A stretch of 64,000 nucleotides of DNA from Heligmosomoides polygyrus polygyrus. Taxonomy: Eukaryota > Nematoda > Chromadorea > Rhabditida > Heligmosomidae. Shown piece by piece: positions 44,612 to 56,282 of the stretch. Under the pieces are notes generated by a model, which saw only the letters and a list, made by a program, of their open reading frames with translations, made no database searches and was not told the origin of the DNA. Every line of letters begins with the position of its first letter. Position 1 is the first letter of the stretch. The position numbers were made by a program, and so were the translations under genes. The stretch lies in assembly GCA_947396885.1 (NCBI GenBank), contig OX377204.1:39021975-39085974 (forward strand). The letters run 5' to 3'.

Positions 44612-45125
44612 TCAGTATTCTTCAACCAAACTTTGCCCACGGAAGTTATTTGGGATGCTAATTTTGAATCTGACACCCTTTATCAAAATTTAGGCTGATT
44701 ACGGTAGGTTACGGTAACCTCGGGTGAGGAACGCTGTTGGAGTCATGGTCACCGATTTTGCTTAAACTTCGCCTATGGGAGTTATTTGGGATCCTGCCCA
44801 CGAATCCGACATCCGTTCTTGGTAATACGGTGGACTAGGGTAGGTTACGGTAGGTACGGGTGACTAAGGCTGTCGGCGATTACCGGTACCGACCGTACCT
44901 ACCGCATCCACCGTAATACCAAAAATGGATGTCAGATTCGTGATCAGCATCCCAAATAACTCCCCCCATGGGCAGCGTTTGGGGAAAAACGGTGATCATG
45001 ACCTCGGCAGCTTTAGTCACCCGTACCTACCGTAATCTATAGCAATCGGCCGAAATTTTAAAAACGGATATCAGGTTCGTAATCAGCACCCTAAATAAAC
45101 CCTCTGGTCGAAGTTTGATAGAAAA
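44612..45125. repeat. Palindromic repeat rich in TACGGTAGGT motifs
   Basis: The block is a tandem plus inverted arrangement centred near 44890. GGGAGTTATTTGGGAT, ACGAATCCGACATCCGTT, GGTAATACGGTGGA and GGTAGGTACGGGTGACTAA on the left are found inverted on the right. TACGGTAGGT/ACCTACCGTA occurs at least seven times. Related single units are at 16310-16570 and 59780-59880. No coding sequence. Confidence 0.75.
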
Positions 45126-45590
45126 AAGCACGCAAAACAAAAATGTTGTCCGCCAGGGACATGATGAGCCATCGGTGGCTCAAAGCGCGCATGTCCCACG
45201 CGACTTTCTGCCGCAAAACGCGATTGTCGCCAATGTGTTAAACAACGCAGTTACGTTTTGCGCGTTGTGAACAAAGTGCATATATGAGGTTGGGGATTTG
45301 AGGAGATCAGGCATTGCTCTAGTTTTCTGGACTCCTTTTTCAAATAAAGAAACAGCCGACTTTCACTCCAGCAAAATCAGGAGGCATTGAGTCATGTAGC
45401 TCAGATTGATGAAGTCTGTTCTTAATGCAAGGAAGTGGCCGAGATGGCTCCTCATTTTTGTGCTACATTGGTGTGATATCGCTCGTGCCTTGCTTGCGCT
45501 TGACACCTTTACGTGGTGATCAGCTCATTTCCATTTTTGTACCTACGGTCGTTAGCGTCCCAACTCTCTGATGGTAATTATATTTAACAC
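45126..45590. other. No recognised gene
   Basis: Nothing recognised. Confidence 0.4.
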
Positions 45591-45675
45591 CAATCCACCT
45601 TAACGTAGCACTTAGGCTTCATATTCATAATGAATAAAAATAAATAAATAAAATATACGTTTGTGAGCCTCTTGG
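45591..45675. repeat. Left copy of a distant inverted repeat
   Basis: CTTCATATTCATAATGAATA followed by an AT-rich run, AAAATATACGTTTGTGAG, is found inverted at about 49920-49990 (AAAATATACATTTGCGAC there). Over about 60 bp the two match apart from small indels. They bracket 4.3 kb holding the RTE copy and the modular repeat. Confidence 0.55.
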
Positions 45676-45829
45676 TCATGCTTTACGAGATTCAAGGCAT
45701 AATATAGATTGAGACAAAATGATTTTAACCCTGTTTCAACAGAATTAGTTGTAAATCTATGTACAAAATTGTTTGAATAATTATTATATTACTTTACTTT
45801 GATACTTTGATGGTTCTTTTGTCGGCTAG

Positions 45830-46396
45830 AGGTCTTCACAGCGGGGACCACAACTCTTCCAGACCGCTCGATTTCTGGCTGCTTGCATCAGGGGCGCAGA
45901 CTCTCTAAAAGATCATGAGAATGAGTCTGCCCATCGCGTTGGCGGTCGTCCCAGTGGTCTCTTATGGTCTCTCGGGAGCCATTCTGTGACACGGAGACTC
46001 CATCTATCGTCCTTTCGTCGAAGCAGGTGTCCGGCCCAGCGATATTTGGACTTCTTCATGTACTGCAGCGGGTCTGCTAATTGCGACTTCTCCCGTAGCT
46101 CCGAGCTTCGTAGGCCTTCTTGCCATTGCTGACGAAGGCTTGTCCTCAGAAGACATCTCTCCAGTGCACGATGCGTACATAGTTTGAATTGCTCTGGCGA
46201 TTGTCTTGTTGTCGTGCCAGGTTTCCGTCGCGTAACACATCGCAGGTAGTACAGAGGCGTTGAATATCGAGGCCCTGAGGCCGGCATCCCTGATCGGTGA
46301 CTTCGCGAATCGAACTGCAGATGCTGCGTGTCTCCTGCGGGCGATTTCAGGAGCGAGGTCGTTATCCATGTTCAGCTCTCTTCCCAGATAGACGTA
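45830..46396 (-). pseudogene. RTE LINE, C-terminal part of reverse transcriptase ORF
   Basis: The minus strand reads YVYLGRELNMDNDLAPEI (from 46396, the segment after the RT thumb), then a RLRASIFNASVLPAMCYATE block (about 46270-46210) and LCTHRALERCLL (about 46170). SSELREKSQL and KKSKYRWAGHLLRRKDDRWS follow (about 46090-46010), then RPLGRPPTRWADSFS (about 45940). Frame changes occur near 46210. It belongs with the endonuclease half at 48250-49140; the RT core between them is missing. Confidence 0.85.
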
Positions 46397-48249
46397 CAAT
46401 ACCGCCCGCGTCGCTCGGTCAAAAAGGCGGTTTGCGACGGAAAAAATCCATCGCAAACCGTCGCATGCTCATAACTCCTTCAATTTTAAGTGGTTTTAGA
46501 AAAATTTGGTACCATTTGATTCGTCTCCTCAAGATCTACAAAACCATGTATAAAACTTTACCAGGCCACCCCGTTTTCGCTGCGGGTGGCCTAAAAAACT
46601 AACTGCAGCAGGCTTTTGCGATTGGAGCACCTTATTTCCCAGGACGTGCATGTGACGTGCAGTGTTTTCGGAGTATCTCAAGCATGGCGTGCATTGTCAG
46701 TGCTCTGTCATGCCTGCAATGTTACGAGAGTGCGCTGTGCACAATGCATGTAGGATCGAACCTATCAATCGAATATGAGAAAGCATGTTCACTCCGCTTC
46801 TATCTTCCCTTACTGGAAAATGTAAAGCCTTCAAGAATATTTCGAAACGTTTAGAGAAATTTATCAAAAATTTCCAGACGCCTCACGTCTGGGGAATTGC
46901 TTCAATCTGTCCCGGCGAGATTTATGAGTGCACCGTGTGCAATGCGTATAGAGATGAACCTATCAATCGAGTGGGTTCGACAACTGGTAGAGTGAGCGTT
47001 TGGAGAGTTCTATCATAAATTTCCCTACTAAGGAATTGCTCTACAGCTGTCCAGCTAGCCTTTAGAGTGCGCCGTGAACAATGCATACAGAATCGAATCT
47101 TTCAATCAAGGGAGGGGGAGCGCTTGCAAATTGCACGCGCGGGCGTGTTCGGAACACAATAACTCTTCCGAGTTCAAATCGTTTCGGCTGCAACTCATGG
47201 GTCTTGTAGGCAGTAAAACGTTGTAGTAGCAAACTGAAGTACAACGGTGTAGCTTGAGAAGAGGCAGCGTTACATGGGTGCGAAAATGCAGGTGAGGCTT
47301 GTGTGACGCATTTTTTTCCGACTTCGGTGGACCACTGCGGGAAGATCCGACGAGCAAACGGCCTTGAAACGCGCAGACAAGCAGAGAGCTTAAGGTGCTT
47401 CACTATGACGTGCTCAGAACTCCTCAGCTTCCTAAACTGCCTTAGCCTCAGCTGCCAGTTTAAAGCGGCGGAAGAAAGCGGTTAGAGTTTCTTGCGCTCT
47501 TACTCGTCCAGATGTGAGTGTTCGACCGGAACAATGGCACCGTTCTGTTCAGCATGAAAAGCGCTATCGAACGGTGCCAATTTCGACCGATTCTGGAAAC
47601 ATCGATTTTTTGACAGTTTCGCATTGAGGGCGAGGCCACTTGAGGCCGCGGCAGATGGACGATGACGTCATTGAAAACCGATGTTTTCGAAATGGGCCAT
47701 GCTTGATACCGTTCGATAGAGCTTTTATCGCTGAATTGAACGATGTTATTGAGAGTAGAGAAAACTGTATTCTGAGAGAGTAAGAGCGAGGAGAACATCG
47801 ACCGTTGTTGTGCTAAATTGCACGCGCGGGCGTGTTCTGAGCATAGTAACTCTGTAATGTGTGAACCTTTCCGATTGCAGCTTGTGTGTTTTGTAGGCAG
47901 CAAAATGTTCTAGTAGAGCACAAACACAGCGAAGTAGCTTATGATTGGACAAATTTACAGCAGTGCGAAAATGCAGGTTAGCCTTGTGTGACACGATTTT
48001 TCCAATTTCAGTCGACTACTGCGGGAAGACGCAGAGAGCTAATGGCCTACAAATGCACAGGCGAGCAGAATGCTTAAGTTTCTTTTACGATGACATGCTC
48101 ACAACTCCCTAGTTGATTAAACTGCCTTAGCACCAGCTGCCATTTTAGGGCGGCGGAGTTTTAGTGTTGAAGATTCCTGCGCCATTATTTGCGCAGGTTT
48201 GGTTTGTTCGACACTAGCAGTCTTACCGCTCTGTTCAGCATGGAAAGCG
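46393..48249 (+). repeat. Modular repeat copy inside the RTE
   Basis: Begins with the GTACAATACCGC end (46393), then hairpin-like GGTTTGCGACGGA/TCCATCGCAAACC, and ATCTACAAAACCATGT. A hairpin AGGCCACCCCG-TTTTCGCTG-CGGGTGGCCT follows at 46562. One complete 145-bp unit lies at 46960-47105, followed by two GCACGCGCGGGCGTGTTC modules at about 47130 and 47820. It stops at CTGTTCAGCATGGAAAGCGC (48231-48249). This is one arm of the structure seen at 13.5-18.3 kb. Confidence 0.75.
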
Positions 48250-49140
48250 CTGTTTGTAAGAACATGGTCGATCTCGGAACGTGTTTCTCCATTTGGGCTT
48301 TCCCAGGTCCATCATCGGTTTGAAGGCTTCTTAAACATAGAATTTCCATGGCAGAGACTGTACGCGGATATGAAGTCTATCAGGCGCTCTCAGTTTTCGT
48401 TTCTTGAGGTAGTTCCATGTGGTCCTAGCCTCCATTCGTCGTCATCATTCGTACCGACGGTAGCGTTAAAGTCACCAACGACAACTTTGTAGTACCTCTT
48501 CTCGTCGTTGACAGTCCTTTCGAATAGCTTGTAGAATTCCTCCTTTTCTTCGTCTGTGGCCGCAGATGTTGAAGCATATCCATTTATGATGGAGATGGTT
48601 CCTTGATCTCTGGTTTCCAGACGAAGAACAGCTACTCGCGGACTGATGATCTTGTAAGAGTCTACTAGGTGGTGCACTGTCGAATTGACGAGAAATCCAA
48701 CTCCGCCAATATTCTCTCTGTCCACCTTTGCTCCGATAATGAGAAGCTCGTTGTGGTCGGTCCTTCTTATGGTTTCCGTTCTGCCTTTCGTTTCCTGCAG
48801 GGCGATAACGTCGTATTTGATGTTGCGGCTTCTGTAAAGCAGTGTCCGAAGATCCTGCTCAGATGTGATCGTACGACAGTTATAAGTGCAGACGAATAGG
48901 CAGTTTCCGTGTTGTGGTGGGAGGGAGTTTCCGGTAGTTTGATTCCAATGACGTTCTGATAGTTTAACTCCGAGATTAGATGGCTCCTCGCCGGAGGTGA
49001 TGCAACCGTCGTCGTAGAAGTACACCTCCGGCGCGCGGAGGACTGGGGCTCGGGTTTAGTTGTTTCAGCCATGGCGGTGGTCTGGTTACTCACATTTTCC
49101 TGGCCAGGGATACATGAGAGCCTCCCATACACGACAAAGC
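48250..49140 (-). pseudogene. RTE LINE, endonuclease half
   Basis: The frame 49025-48390 (-) is a legible endonuclease: TYNCRTITSEQDLRTLL (about 48885), DVIALQETKGR (catalytic Glu in QET, about 48800), NIGGVGFLVNSTV and RVAVLRLETR (about 48620). YKVVVGDFNATVGTNDDDEW follows (D-x-N motif, about 48470). It then continues with a frame change to RRWTWESPNGET-type residues near 48310, ending where the repeat begins. A possible start MAETTKPEPQSS is at 49071 in another frame. Different subfamily from copies 1 and 2. Confidence 0.85.
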
Positions 49141-50123
49141 ATCGTGCACTGCGTGACCATTTGTGCCGTTAGCCATCACTAAGTGATGTTCATCCTTTCA
49201 CCGCGATGAGGTGGCACAAGAAGGGATTATTACTATATTATTGTTTATTAAAATTAAAATGGTCTTTTTTATGGCTCTTCAACAACATAAAATATGTCGG
49301 CACAACAACCTTATCAAAGGACAATGTGATGTAAAACAAGAACAGCTAACAACAACTTAAACATGCCTTGTTTCGCCTCTACCTTCATAGAAAACATGTT
49401 TACAGTTAGTTACCCCGAGGCTCATCAGTGAAGAAGGTAACTAATTACTAACTAACTACAATACTATGTGATACATTCTTTTATGTGTTTTAACCTATGT
49501 ATTAACAACCAAATATTACAAATGAGAGTAATGTTAGCAACCTGTGTTCTAACACAAGTGCATCAACTAACTGTATACTGCCACACTCAACGTTACATCA
49601 CTAAAGATTACAGTACATGTAAAACCTTTAAACTATAGAGTACCACATACTTAACAAAAAATCAATGCAATTAAGTGTTTCATTTATTTTTGTATATATC
49701 ACCTTTTTATAAAATTTATATTATAGGTTAATTTTCAAGTAAATTTCTAAATCGCTTTTTATGCATATATTTTTTATTTGTTTAAATTTTTAACTTATTA
49801 TTATTTTTAATTACTTTATATTTTTAAATGGTTTTTTAAATTATCCTATCATATTTTATTTATTTTTTAAAATACATTTTTTTAAATTTTAATTTATTTT
49901 TATTTACCTAGCTACAAGAAAGTGCAGTCGCAAATGTATATTTTATTTTTTATTCATTATGAATATGAAGTCCCTTAGGTGTTGTACACGTAAAGAATGT
50001 TATTTCCACAGGTAAGCGTAAGCCCAAGTCACACATGCAGTTGCAGTAAAATACCCCGAGAAAGCGAAACGCTGAAAGCGGCGGACAGCTTTGACTCGAC
50101 CTAACACTTGCTGTCTTTTGAAG
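49141..50123. other. AT-rich DNA upstream of the host exons
   Basis: Very A+T-rich (especially 49660-49920), no coding frame. It probably is intron of the MCFD2-like gene. The inverted copy of the 45591 repeat is at 49920-49990. I could not find the upstream exons (signal peptide and N-terminal region) anywhere in the window. Confidence 0.45.
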
Positions 50124-50411
50124 GTTTCACTATTTCTGGTTGAACGACCTCAACCACGACGGCAAGCTCGACGGGCTCGAGATTGCGAAAGGCGCTATGC
50201 ACAAGCACGACGGCAATTTGGGTGGGTTCACGTCGCCCCACTCATCTTTCCGTGCCCTTCACCTACTGCCTTTGATCACCTCCAGCTTTCAGCACCTGTG
50301 CTCAGCGATATGACTGTCGAGGCCATTGTGGACGGCACACTTAAAAGAATGGACAAGGACAACGACGGATACATCGACTTTGCGGAGTACAACAAAGTGA
50401 TAGCACAGTAG
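50124..50411 (+). CDS. MCFD2-like EF-hand protein, last two exons
   Basis: Exon 50124-50221 encodes FHYFWLNDLNHDGKLDGLE and AMHKHDGNL. Exon 50293-50411 encodes APVLSDMTVEAIVDGTLKR and MDKDNDGYIDFAEYNKVIAQ, then TAG. A 71-bp intron (GTGGGT...CTTTCAG) in phase 1 separates them, G+CA forming Ala. The two EF-hand loops keep calcium ligands: D-x-N-x-D-G-x-L-D-x-x-E and D-x-D-x-D-G-Y-I-D-x-x-E. The order FHYF, EF-hand, short linker, V-x-x-I-V-DG-x-L, EF-hand, then an immediate end matches the C-terminus of MCFD2, the luminal ER-Golgi partner of the cargo receptor LMAN1/ERGIC-53. An in-frame stop just before 50124 shows that the exon starts at the AAG acceptor (less typical than CAG). The N-terminal part lies upstream, beyond repeats or outside the window. 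EF-hand identity is sure; MCFD2 assignment likely. Confidence 0.82.
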   Translation, partial: VSLFLVERPQPRRQARRARDCERRYAQARRQFGWVHVAPLIFPCPSPTAFDHLQLSAPVLSDMTVEAIVDGTLKRMDKDNDGYIDFAEYNKVIAQ

Positions 50412-50548
50412 ACCTATGACAACTCAACGTCTCGATCTATTCACGGTGTTCACTCGCCATCAGTCTGGTGTTGTTGTGCAGGTTATGGAGAATTCTTTGG
50501 TTTTGACACTGTGGCCTTCTCGTAGCGACAACGCTGTGATAACAAGAC

Positions 50549-50554
50549 AATAAA
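50549..50554 (+). terminator. Polyadenylation signal AATAAA
   Basis: AATAAA lies 138 bases after the stop codon of the EF-hand gene, a normal nematode 3' UTR length. Confidence 0.65.
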
Positions 50555-50559
50555 AGATA

Positions 50560-51117
50560 ACGCTAACGCTCAAGAGACCGCGCTCAACAAACCAGTTTTG
50601 GAATACGTCAACTAGTCCAATCATCAATAGTTTCATGGAGGCTGACCCATGACCTCCCTAGACTAGACTGTCACCGTTAGGGACGGTTTAGGCTAGTACT
50701 GACCGGTTTACTCTGCAGGGCTGGTAAGCTTTGTTGACCGAACAGCACGTAAACGAACCGAATCGCTCTATGTCGATGGCGATACGGCCGGGTGGTGGTC
50801 AGTGTTGACTGTTTCTTCAAATGCTTGCTACGTTTATTTATTTATTTTATCCTTCCTTCCTCGCTAAGGTATCTAGTTGTCGAGGACATACACCAGCCAT
50901 TTTATCAAAATTAGGCTACACGCGCAGCTCTAGCCCTGCTGGGAAAGTCAATAAGGAGCAACAGCGACCTTCAAGTTGCATCCTCTCCAGCCGTCGCGTA
51001 GAACATTCAAAGATCTCTTCAAAGTATGGCCGACATTGAACACACTATGACTTAATTCTGCGAACCTTGTTCATGTTTCGACACAAAAAACTTGTTGCCT
51101 ATGATTTTCCATGTATA
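50560..51117. other. Spacer after the host gene
   Basis: No gene recognised; an ATTT run lies near 50830-50850. Confidence 0.4.
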
Positions 51118-51428
51118 GAAAGGCTGTGGGTCGGTGGCGATGTCCGTTCCTCCACGTGGTGCCACTGGAAACTGCTCGCTTTGTGAGCTAAGCTAAGCAC
51201 GGACACTCGAATGCAGGCGACAGGCCCTTGTGACAGGCCGGCCTACGAAGACCCATGTCACATCACATGGTGTATGAATAGTCATGTTTTTCGATATTGG
51301 GCTACGGCGTCCGCGGGAGCCGACGCGCACTCGCAGAGCCCGGCGAGTGTGGAAAGTATGCGAGGGTCCCTGATGACGGCATCGGGGGGCAACTGAGCTA
51401 GTCCGAAAGTCCCGTAACCCGCTTACGG

Positions 51429-53398
51429 TTGCCGACAGTCACGACTGTCGACGAAACTTGGAATGAAGCAACCGACGCGATACGCCAAGCTGCAAGGTTG
51501 GAACTCGGCATAACGAAGCCTGGGCGACGCAAGGTCGACAAGCAGACATGGCTGTGGACGGACGATGTGAAAGCGAAGGTTCGAGAGAAGAAATCGCTTT
51601 ATCATGTGTTTCTCGGCGATAAAACAGCCGACAACTGGCAGAAGTGTCGGAAGGCGAAGAAGGCTGCAAAGAACGCCGTGGCTGTTGCGAAAGCCACTCA
51701 TTATAGTGATGTCAACGAAAAGCTCGAGTCGCGCGATGGTGAGCGGTATTTGTACCGACTTGCTAAGACCCGCCATCGCCAAACCGAGGAAATTGAAAAG
51801 TACCTTGGCATCAACGATGAGAGCGGCCATCTTCTTATGGACCGCTAGAAGGCACTGAAACGATGGCGTGATTACTTCGAAGAAATTTCCACTATGGAAT
51901 TTCCTCACCCGGCCATCCCTTCTGTGGGTTCTGTTCACGCTCCCTTTCACAAGATCACAGTGGAGGAAACAGAAGCGGCTCTAAAGAAGATGAAGCCATG
52001 CAAAGCGACAGGACTGGATGATATGGCTGACGATGTTTGGAAGTCGAAGCTCTGGTATTCTGCTGAGTGGTTGGCTGAATTCTTCAACTAGGTAGTAAAG
52101 GAGAAGAAAGTACCGGAGTGTTGGCACAACAGTACGACGATTCCGATTTGGAAGAAGAAGGGCAGTCCTGCAGACTGCTCCAATTATCGTCCGATTCGCT
52201 TGCTTTCGCACAGCATGAAGATCTTCGAGCGGATCCTCGATGGACGAATTCGTGAAATCGTCAGGCCCTCCGATAACCAGTGCGGTTTTGTGTCTGGTTG
52301 TGGGACCATTGATGCTATACACGCCGCCCGCCTCCTGGTGGAGAAGCATCGCGCATAGAGCCTTTCTCGACTTGGAGAAGGCCTTCGACCGCGTACCGCG
52401 TGAGGTTATATAGTACGCCTTGCGGCAACACAACATACCTGAGGAACTCATAGAGTGGGTGCGGATGCTCTACTCTTGCCCAAAGAGTAGAGCGCAAGCT
52501 GCAGCTGGAACCTCAATGGAGTTTCCCATCTCTGTTGGGGTGCACCAAGGTTCTGCGCTTTCTCCACTCCTCTTTGTTGTCGTCATGGATGCCGTTACGC
52601 GAGATCTTCAGAAGCCTGTCCCATGGACATTGCTCTATGCTGATGACGTGATGCTCGCTTGCGAAAATAAAGATGATCTCGAGCGGCAGGTGCAAGCTTG
52701 GTGCGACCGCCTGGCGATGTTCGGACTCAAATTGAACGTCAAGAAGACCGAGTATCTAACGACTGACGTAAACGAGTCCGGCTCCATTAACATTAACGGT
52801 AGTGAGCTTGCACGCACTTCGGTGTTTAAATACCTGGGATCGTCTGACGGTGGTCTGATGGTCGAAGTGAATTCACGCGTGAGTGGTGTTGGTCCAAGTG
52901 TGTTCGTTGACTGGCGTGCTCTGCGATAGGAAGATACCAGAGCAGCTGAAGTCGAAGATCTACAGAGCAGTCATCCGGAAAGTAGCGATGTACGGCGCTG
53001 AGTGTTGGCCTGCGACTAAGGAAGTTGAAACGCGCCTCAGCGTCATGGAGACGAAGATGCTGCGCTGGACGGCTGGAGTCACCCGCATGGACCGCATCAG
53101 AAATGATGCTATTCGGCAGAAGTTCGGTGTCGCGCCGATAGCGTACAAGATGCGCGAAGCTCGCTTACGATGGTACGGCCACGTTCTGCGTGGAAAGGAA
53201 GACAGCGTCCGCAAGGTAGGCCTTGAGTTGGAAGTGTCAGGAAAGCGGCCTAGAGGACGCCCGAAGCAGCGTTGGTCGGATACGTTACACATGGACATGA
53301 AAGTAATTGGCGTCCACCCTGATCAAGCGCATGACCGGGAAAGGTGGCGTCATGACACCAGAAGAGCGGACCCCGCGACGAAGTGGGACAAACGCTGA
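51429..53398 (+). pseudogene. RTE reverse transcriptase, endonuclease missing
   Basis: Frame pieces: 51429-51848 (linker, TVTTVDETWNEATDAIRQAA), RT beginning ITVEETEAALKKMKPCKATG (51955), DLEKAFDRVPREV (about 52370-52405) and PISVGVHQGSALSP (52530). The intact active-site box YADD is at 52636-52647, followed by GLKLNVKKTEY, FKYLGS and the C-terminal frame 52883-53398 with GAECWPATKEVETRLSVMET, RLRWYGHVLRGKED and GRPKQRWSDTLH. Stops at 51846 and 52088, frame changes near 52340 and 52880. Better preserved in the RT core than copy 1, whose box reads YAGD. Confidence 0.9.
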
Positions 53399-53445
53399 AG
53401 AAGAAGAAGAAGAAGAAGAAGAAGAAGAAGAAGAAGAAGAAGAAG
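53398..53445 (+). repeat. (GAA)n microsatellite, LINE tail
   Basis: About fifteen GAA units directly after the TGA stop of the RTE frame and directly before the target duplication. It is the 3' tail of the element. Confidence 0.95.
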
Positions 53446-53461
53446 GAAAGGCTGTGGGTCG

Positions 53462-55762
53462 AATGATGTCGGCGTTGTAGGGAAAGTTCCGTCAGCTTTC
53501 GAGACCTATATTAAGAACAGCATAACACGACTGAGAACGCACTTTTCACCTAAGCTAAGAAGCGTGCGCTACTCTTCTTTTGCTGTGACAGACATTAATT
53601 GACCACATTTTCTTAAAAAATCTGATGAATTATGGTATTCAAAAGAACCGGAGACCGAATCGACATCCATATACACTATTTCCTTAACGAAGGCATCCGG
53701 TCGACAGATGAAAAATGGGTTTGCTTTTGATAGGATTAGGTTTCATCGCCCTGCGATAGTCGTTGGTTTACGGTTCGTTCAACTTTGCATAACAATTCTT
53801 GAAACGTATGCAGAAGAGGTAGTGCAAGAAGTATTCAATCACTGCCGTTCATAGTCTTAACAGCTTCAGTTTAACACACATTTGTTTATTTATTTACATA
53901 TACTTGCACGTGTGACAACAGAAGAAACACCATTACGACAACACATTGGCAGTAAACAGATAACACTTTGGTAATAAACGCGAAAAGTGCAAGAAACGCA
54001 ACGAGCGAGGCAAGAAACCAAAAAAGTGAGCCAAAGAGCGAGTCCTATGATAAATATCAACGAGCTTTTTATATCGATTAAACGAGGATGGCAAGGCATG
54101 TTTTTTGGAAAACATCAAGAATTCAGAACCGGCCCCTTGAGTAAAAAGGGCAACATTGTTAGTGTTACCTTAAACTGGTAGTAGTTTGAGTGGATTTGAA
54201 GGCGAAGCTACAGGTCAGTTCGACCGTGAATCTTCAGACCGCTTCAACTGACTTCATCTTGTAAAGGACAGGCCTCAAGATCCCTCAAGGCTCGTAGACA
54301 GGTAATCACTAATCAGGACGGTTGCACCTAATCTAAAATGTCGTTTCTCCCCGTAAAATTTCAAGTTAATGTAGGGACACTTCTGCACGATCCGTTCTTT
54401 GAGATGGATCTTTACTGTTCCCTCGTGTCGACTGTGATGTCGAGGAAAAACACAACCGATGCACAATTTGTTCAGTTCCAGTTTTTATGAAGTGGTTGGT
54501 ATTACTGGTACTTTGAAATACTACGTGTTTGGCATCTAACTGAACGACTATTGCTTGTCGCTCACGTCATCCTATTTTCGACAGTTATGCTCAACTATGT
54601 AGCAATAAGGTTGGGATAATTTCGTTTGCTTTCCAACCACTCCAATACTGCGAGGTCACTGGTATCCGGAAACAAGTAGAATTCTCATTTCAACGAGCAT
54701 TTTCATTTTGCCTTCTACAGTCAGCTTATCTTCCTTGATTTTCGATTACGCTACAACTCAAAATGTTTAGATGTGCGAGATAATGCAGCTTCGGAAAAAG
54801 ACGTTGTAGTAGTCCAAAATGTAAAAAAATCTTCAGAATCACACGCGCTTAAGAAGTTTAAAGTTTTCTAGGTACTTTCTAATAAAAACAAAACGTTATT
54901 AAGTGGTCGATAAAGAAGAAAATTTTCTAAAATCGCTTTTATATTCTGAACGCAGGGAATCTGATAGCTTTTCTTTGAATCTAAATTAAAGGCACGTAAA
55001 AGACCAGTAAGTGCCAAATGCTATCACAACGTGGTCGTTGAGGAACGGATGTGAGAAAAGGATTATAATGTCTGCTGCCGAAAGCTAAAACGCCCTTGAT
55101 TCTAGAACATCAAAAACTGTTCATGAACAAACTTTAGTGGTTCAAAAGCTGTACAGCGGCGCCAAGTACACGCGCCTGTGAATTAGCGCTGAGCTTCCTA
55201 AAGGGTTTTTCGTTCACAAGAAGGTTACATCCCGGTTTTCTCAAGAAGTGTTCGCTTAGCGCGTCCGGTGGAATATTATGACTAGTTTGTGTGGATTCCT
55301 GGGGATAAGCAAAGGACATTGCGTAAGCGGGGTCTTTAATAGGCGTTGTTCCGTTCTTTTGATCACACCTACTCAAGAAATCCTATGAATTTTATTGAAA
55401 CGGAACACCCATTGAGATGAACGCTTGTTAGGGAAGGGTGTCGAACAATTGCACTGTCGTTGCGATTTAATCACCAAGCCTTGTTGAAGTAGCGAGTTCG
55501 CGGAGTTGTACACCAAGATGGTTAGAGCAGTTTATTTTTTTATTTTATTTATTTATTCAGCCTACATCTCGGCGGTATCACATTCTTCGTATCCAAAAAA
55601 ATGTGATAAATCCATTGTTACTTCTACGAGAAGAATTTTGCCGCAATTTTTGAAATGCCGGATTAGAAGTGTACTCGAGGCCTTCTTATTTAAGAGTTGG
55701 CGGCAACTATAATACATTCACACGGCTTCGGAGACGCGGCATGGATCTGAAAATCTACTACA
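53462..55762. other. No recognised gene
   Basis: No supported gene. A minus-strand frame at 55134-55376 has fair composition but no recognised motif. ATTT low-complexity runs lie at 53885 and 55530. Confidence 0.4.
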
Positions 55763-55850
55763 ATACCGCTCAAATTCTTTGCAAAAAAGACGCTTTGCGA
55801 CGGATTAATCCGTCACAAGGCGTCACATTGCCATAACTCTTTTCAAAGTT
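55763..55850. repeat. Half-copy of the 98-bp hairpin family
   Basis: TACAATACCGCTCAAATTCT through GGATTAATCCGTCACAAGGC matches the first 65 bases of 22267-22364. The second half then differs and continues with CCATAACTCTTTTC, as in the modular repeat ends. Confidence 0.75.
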
Positions 55851-56282
55851 ATTTGTTTAAAATCTAAATTACACCGTTAGAAGCCCCGTCTCGTTTTCTA
55901 TCCAGCGATCTAAACAACATCTAAAACGATTGCACAGTGACCTAGTTATGAAGCTTTTGCTTCCTTGGCTCCGTTAATTGATTTACGACCCCTCCGAGAT
56001 CCCCAGTGGCATGTCCTTAAGGCTTTTCGTTGACGAGGTTCATCGAAACTCAGAAATCCTCTATTGTTTCACCAGATCTGTATTTGTTACGCATCAAGTG
56101 TCATTGTGGTACTAAATAGTGCCAAGTTTGAATAACATAGGGCCGATTTGAGATAAGCGCGCACGCGCGGAAACCTAAGATTCAGTTAAGAATTACCCAA
56201 CTAGTAGCCTGCTACAGAAGACAGTATTCTACCACTTCATTGTGGGAACGATGGTTTTTATAAAACGTGTAAAATGGCTTTG
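55851..56282. other. No recognised feature
   Basis: Nothing recognised. Confidence 0.4.

Larger units (their letters stand above)
51134..53445 (+). mobile_element. RTE-type LINE, copy 2, internally deleted, (GAA)n tail
   Basis: The leader GGTGGCGATGTCCGTTCC and the following 280 bp match copy 1 at 29436, then the sequence jumps near 51420 from the leader to the region after the endonuclease. About 0.75 kb, that is the whole endonuclease, is missing. It is flanked by GAAAGGCTGTGGGTCG at 51118-51133 and 53446-53461 (exact 16-bp duplication). The 3' end is a perfect GAA run. Because the flanks are intact, the deletion either predates insertion (mobilised in trans) or happened afterwards. Confidence 0.9.

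Noticed and set aside
55134..55376. Minus-strand 80-residue frame as a transposase or host exon
   Set aside because: Reasonable composition but no recognisable motif, splice sites or related copy in the window.
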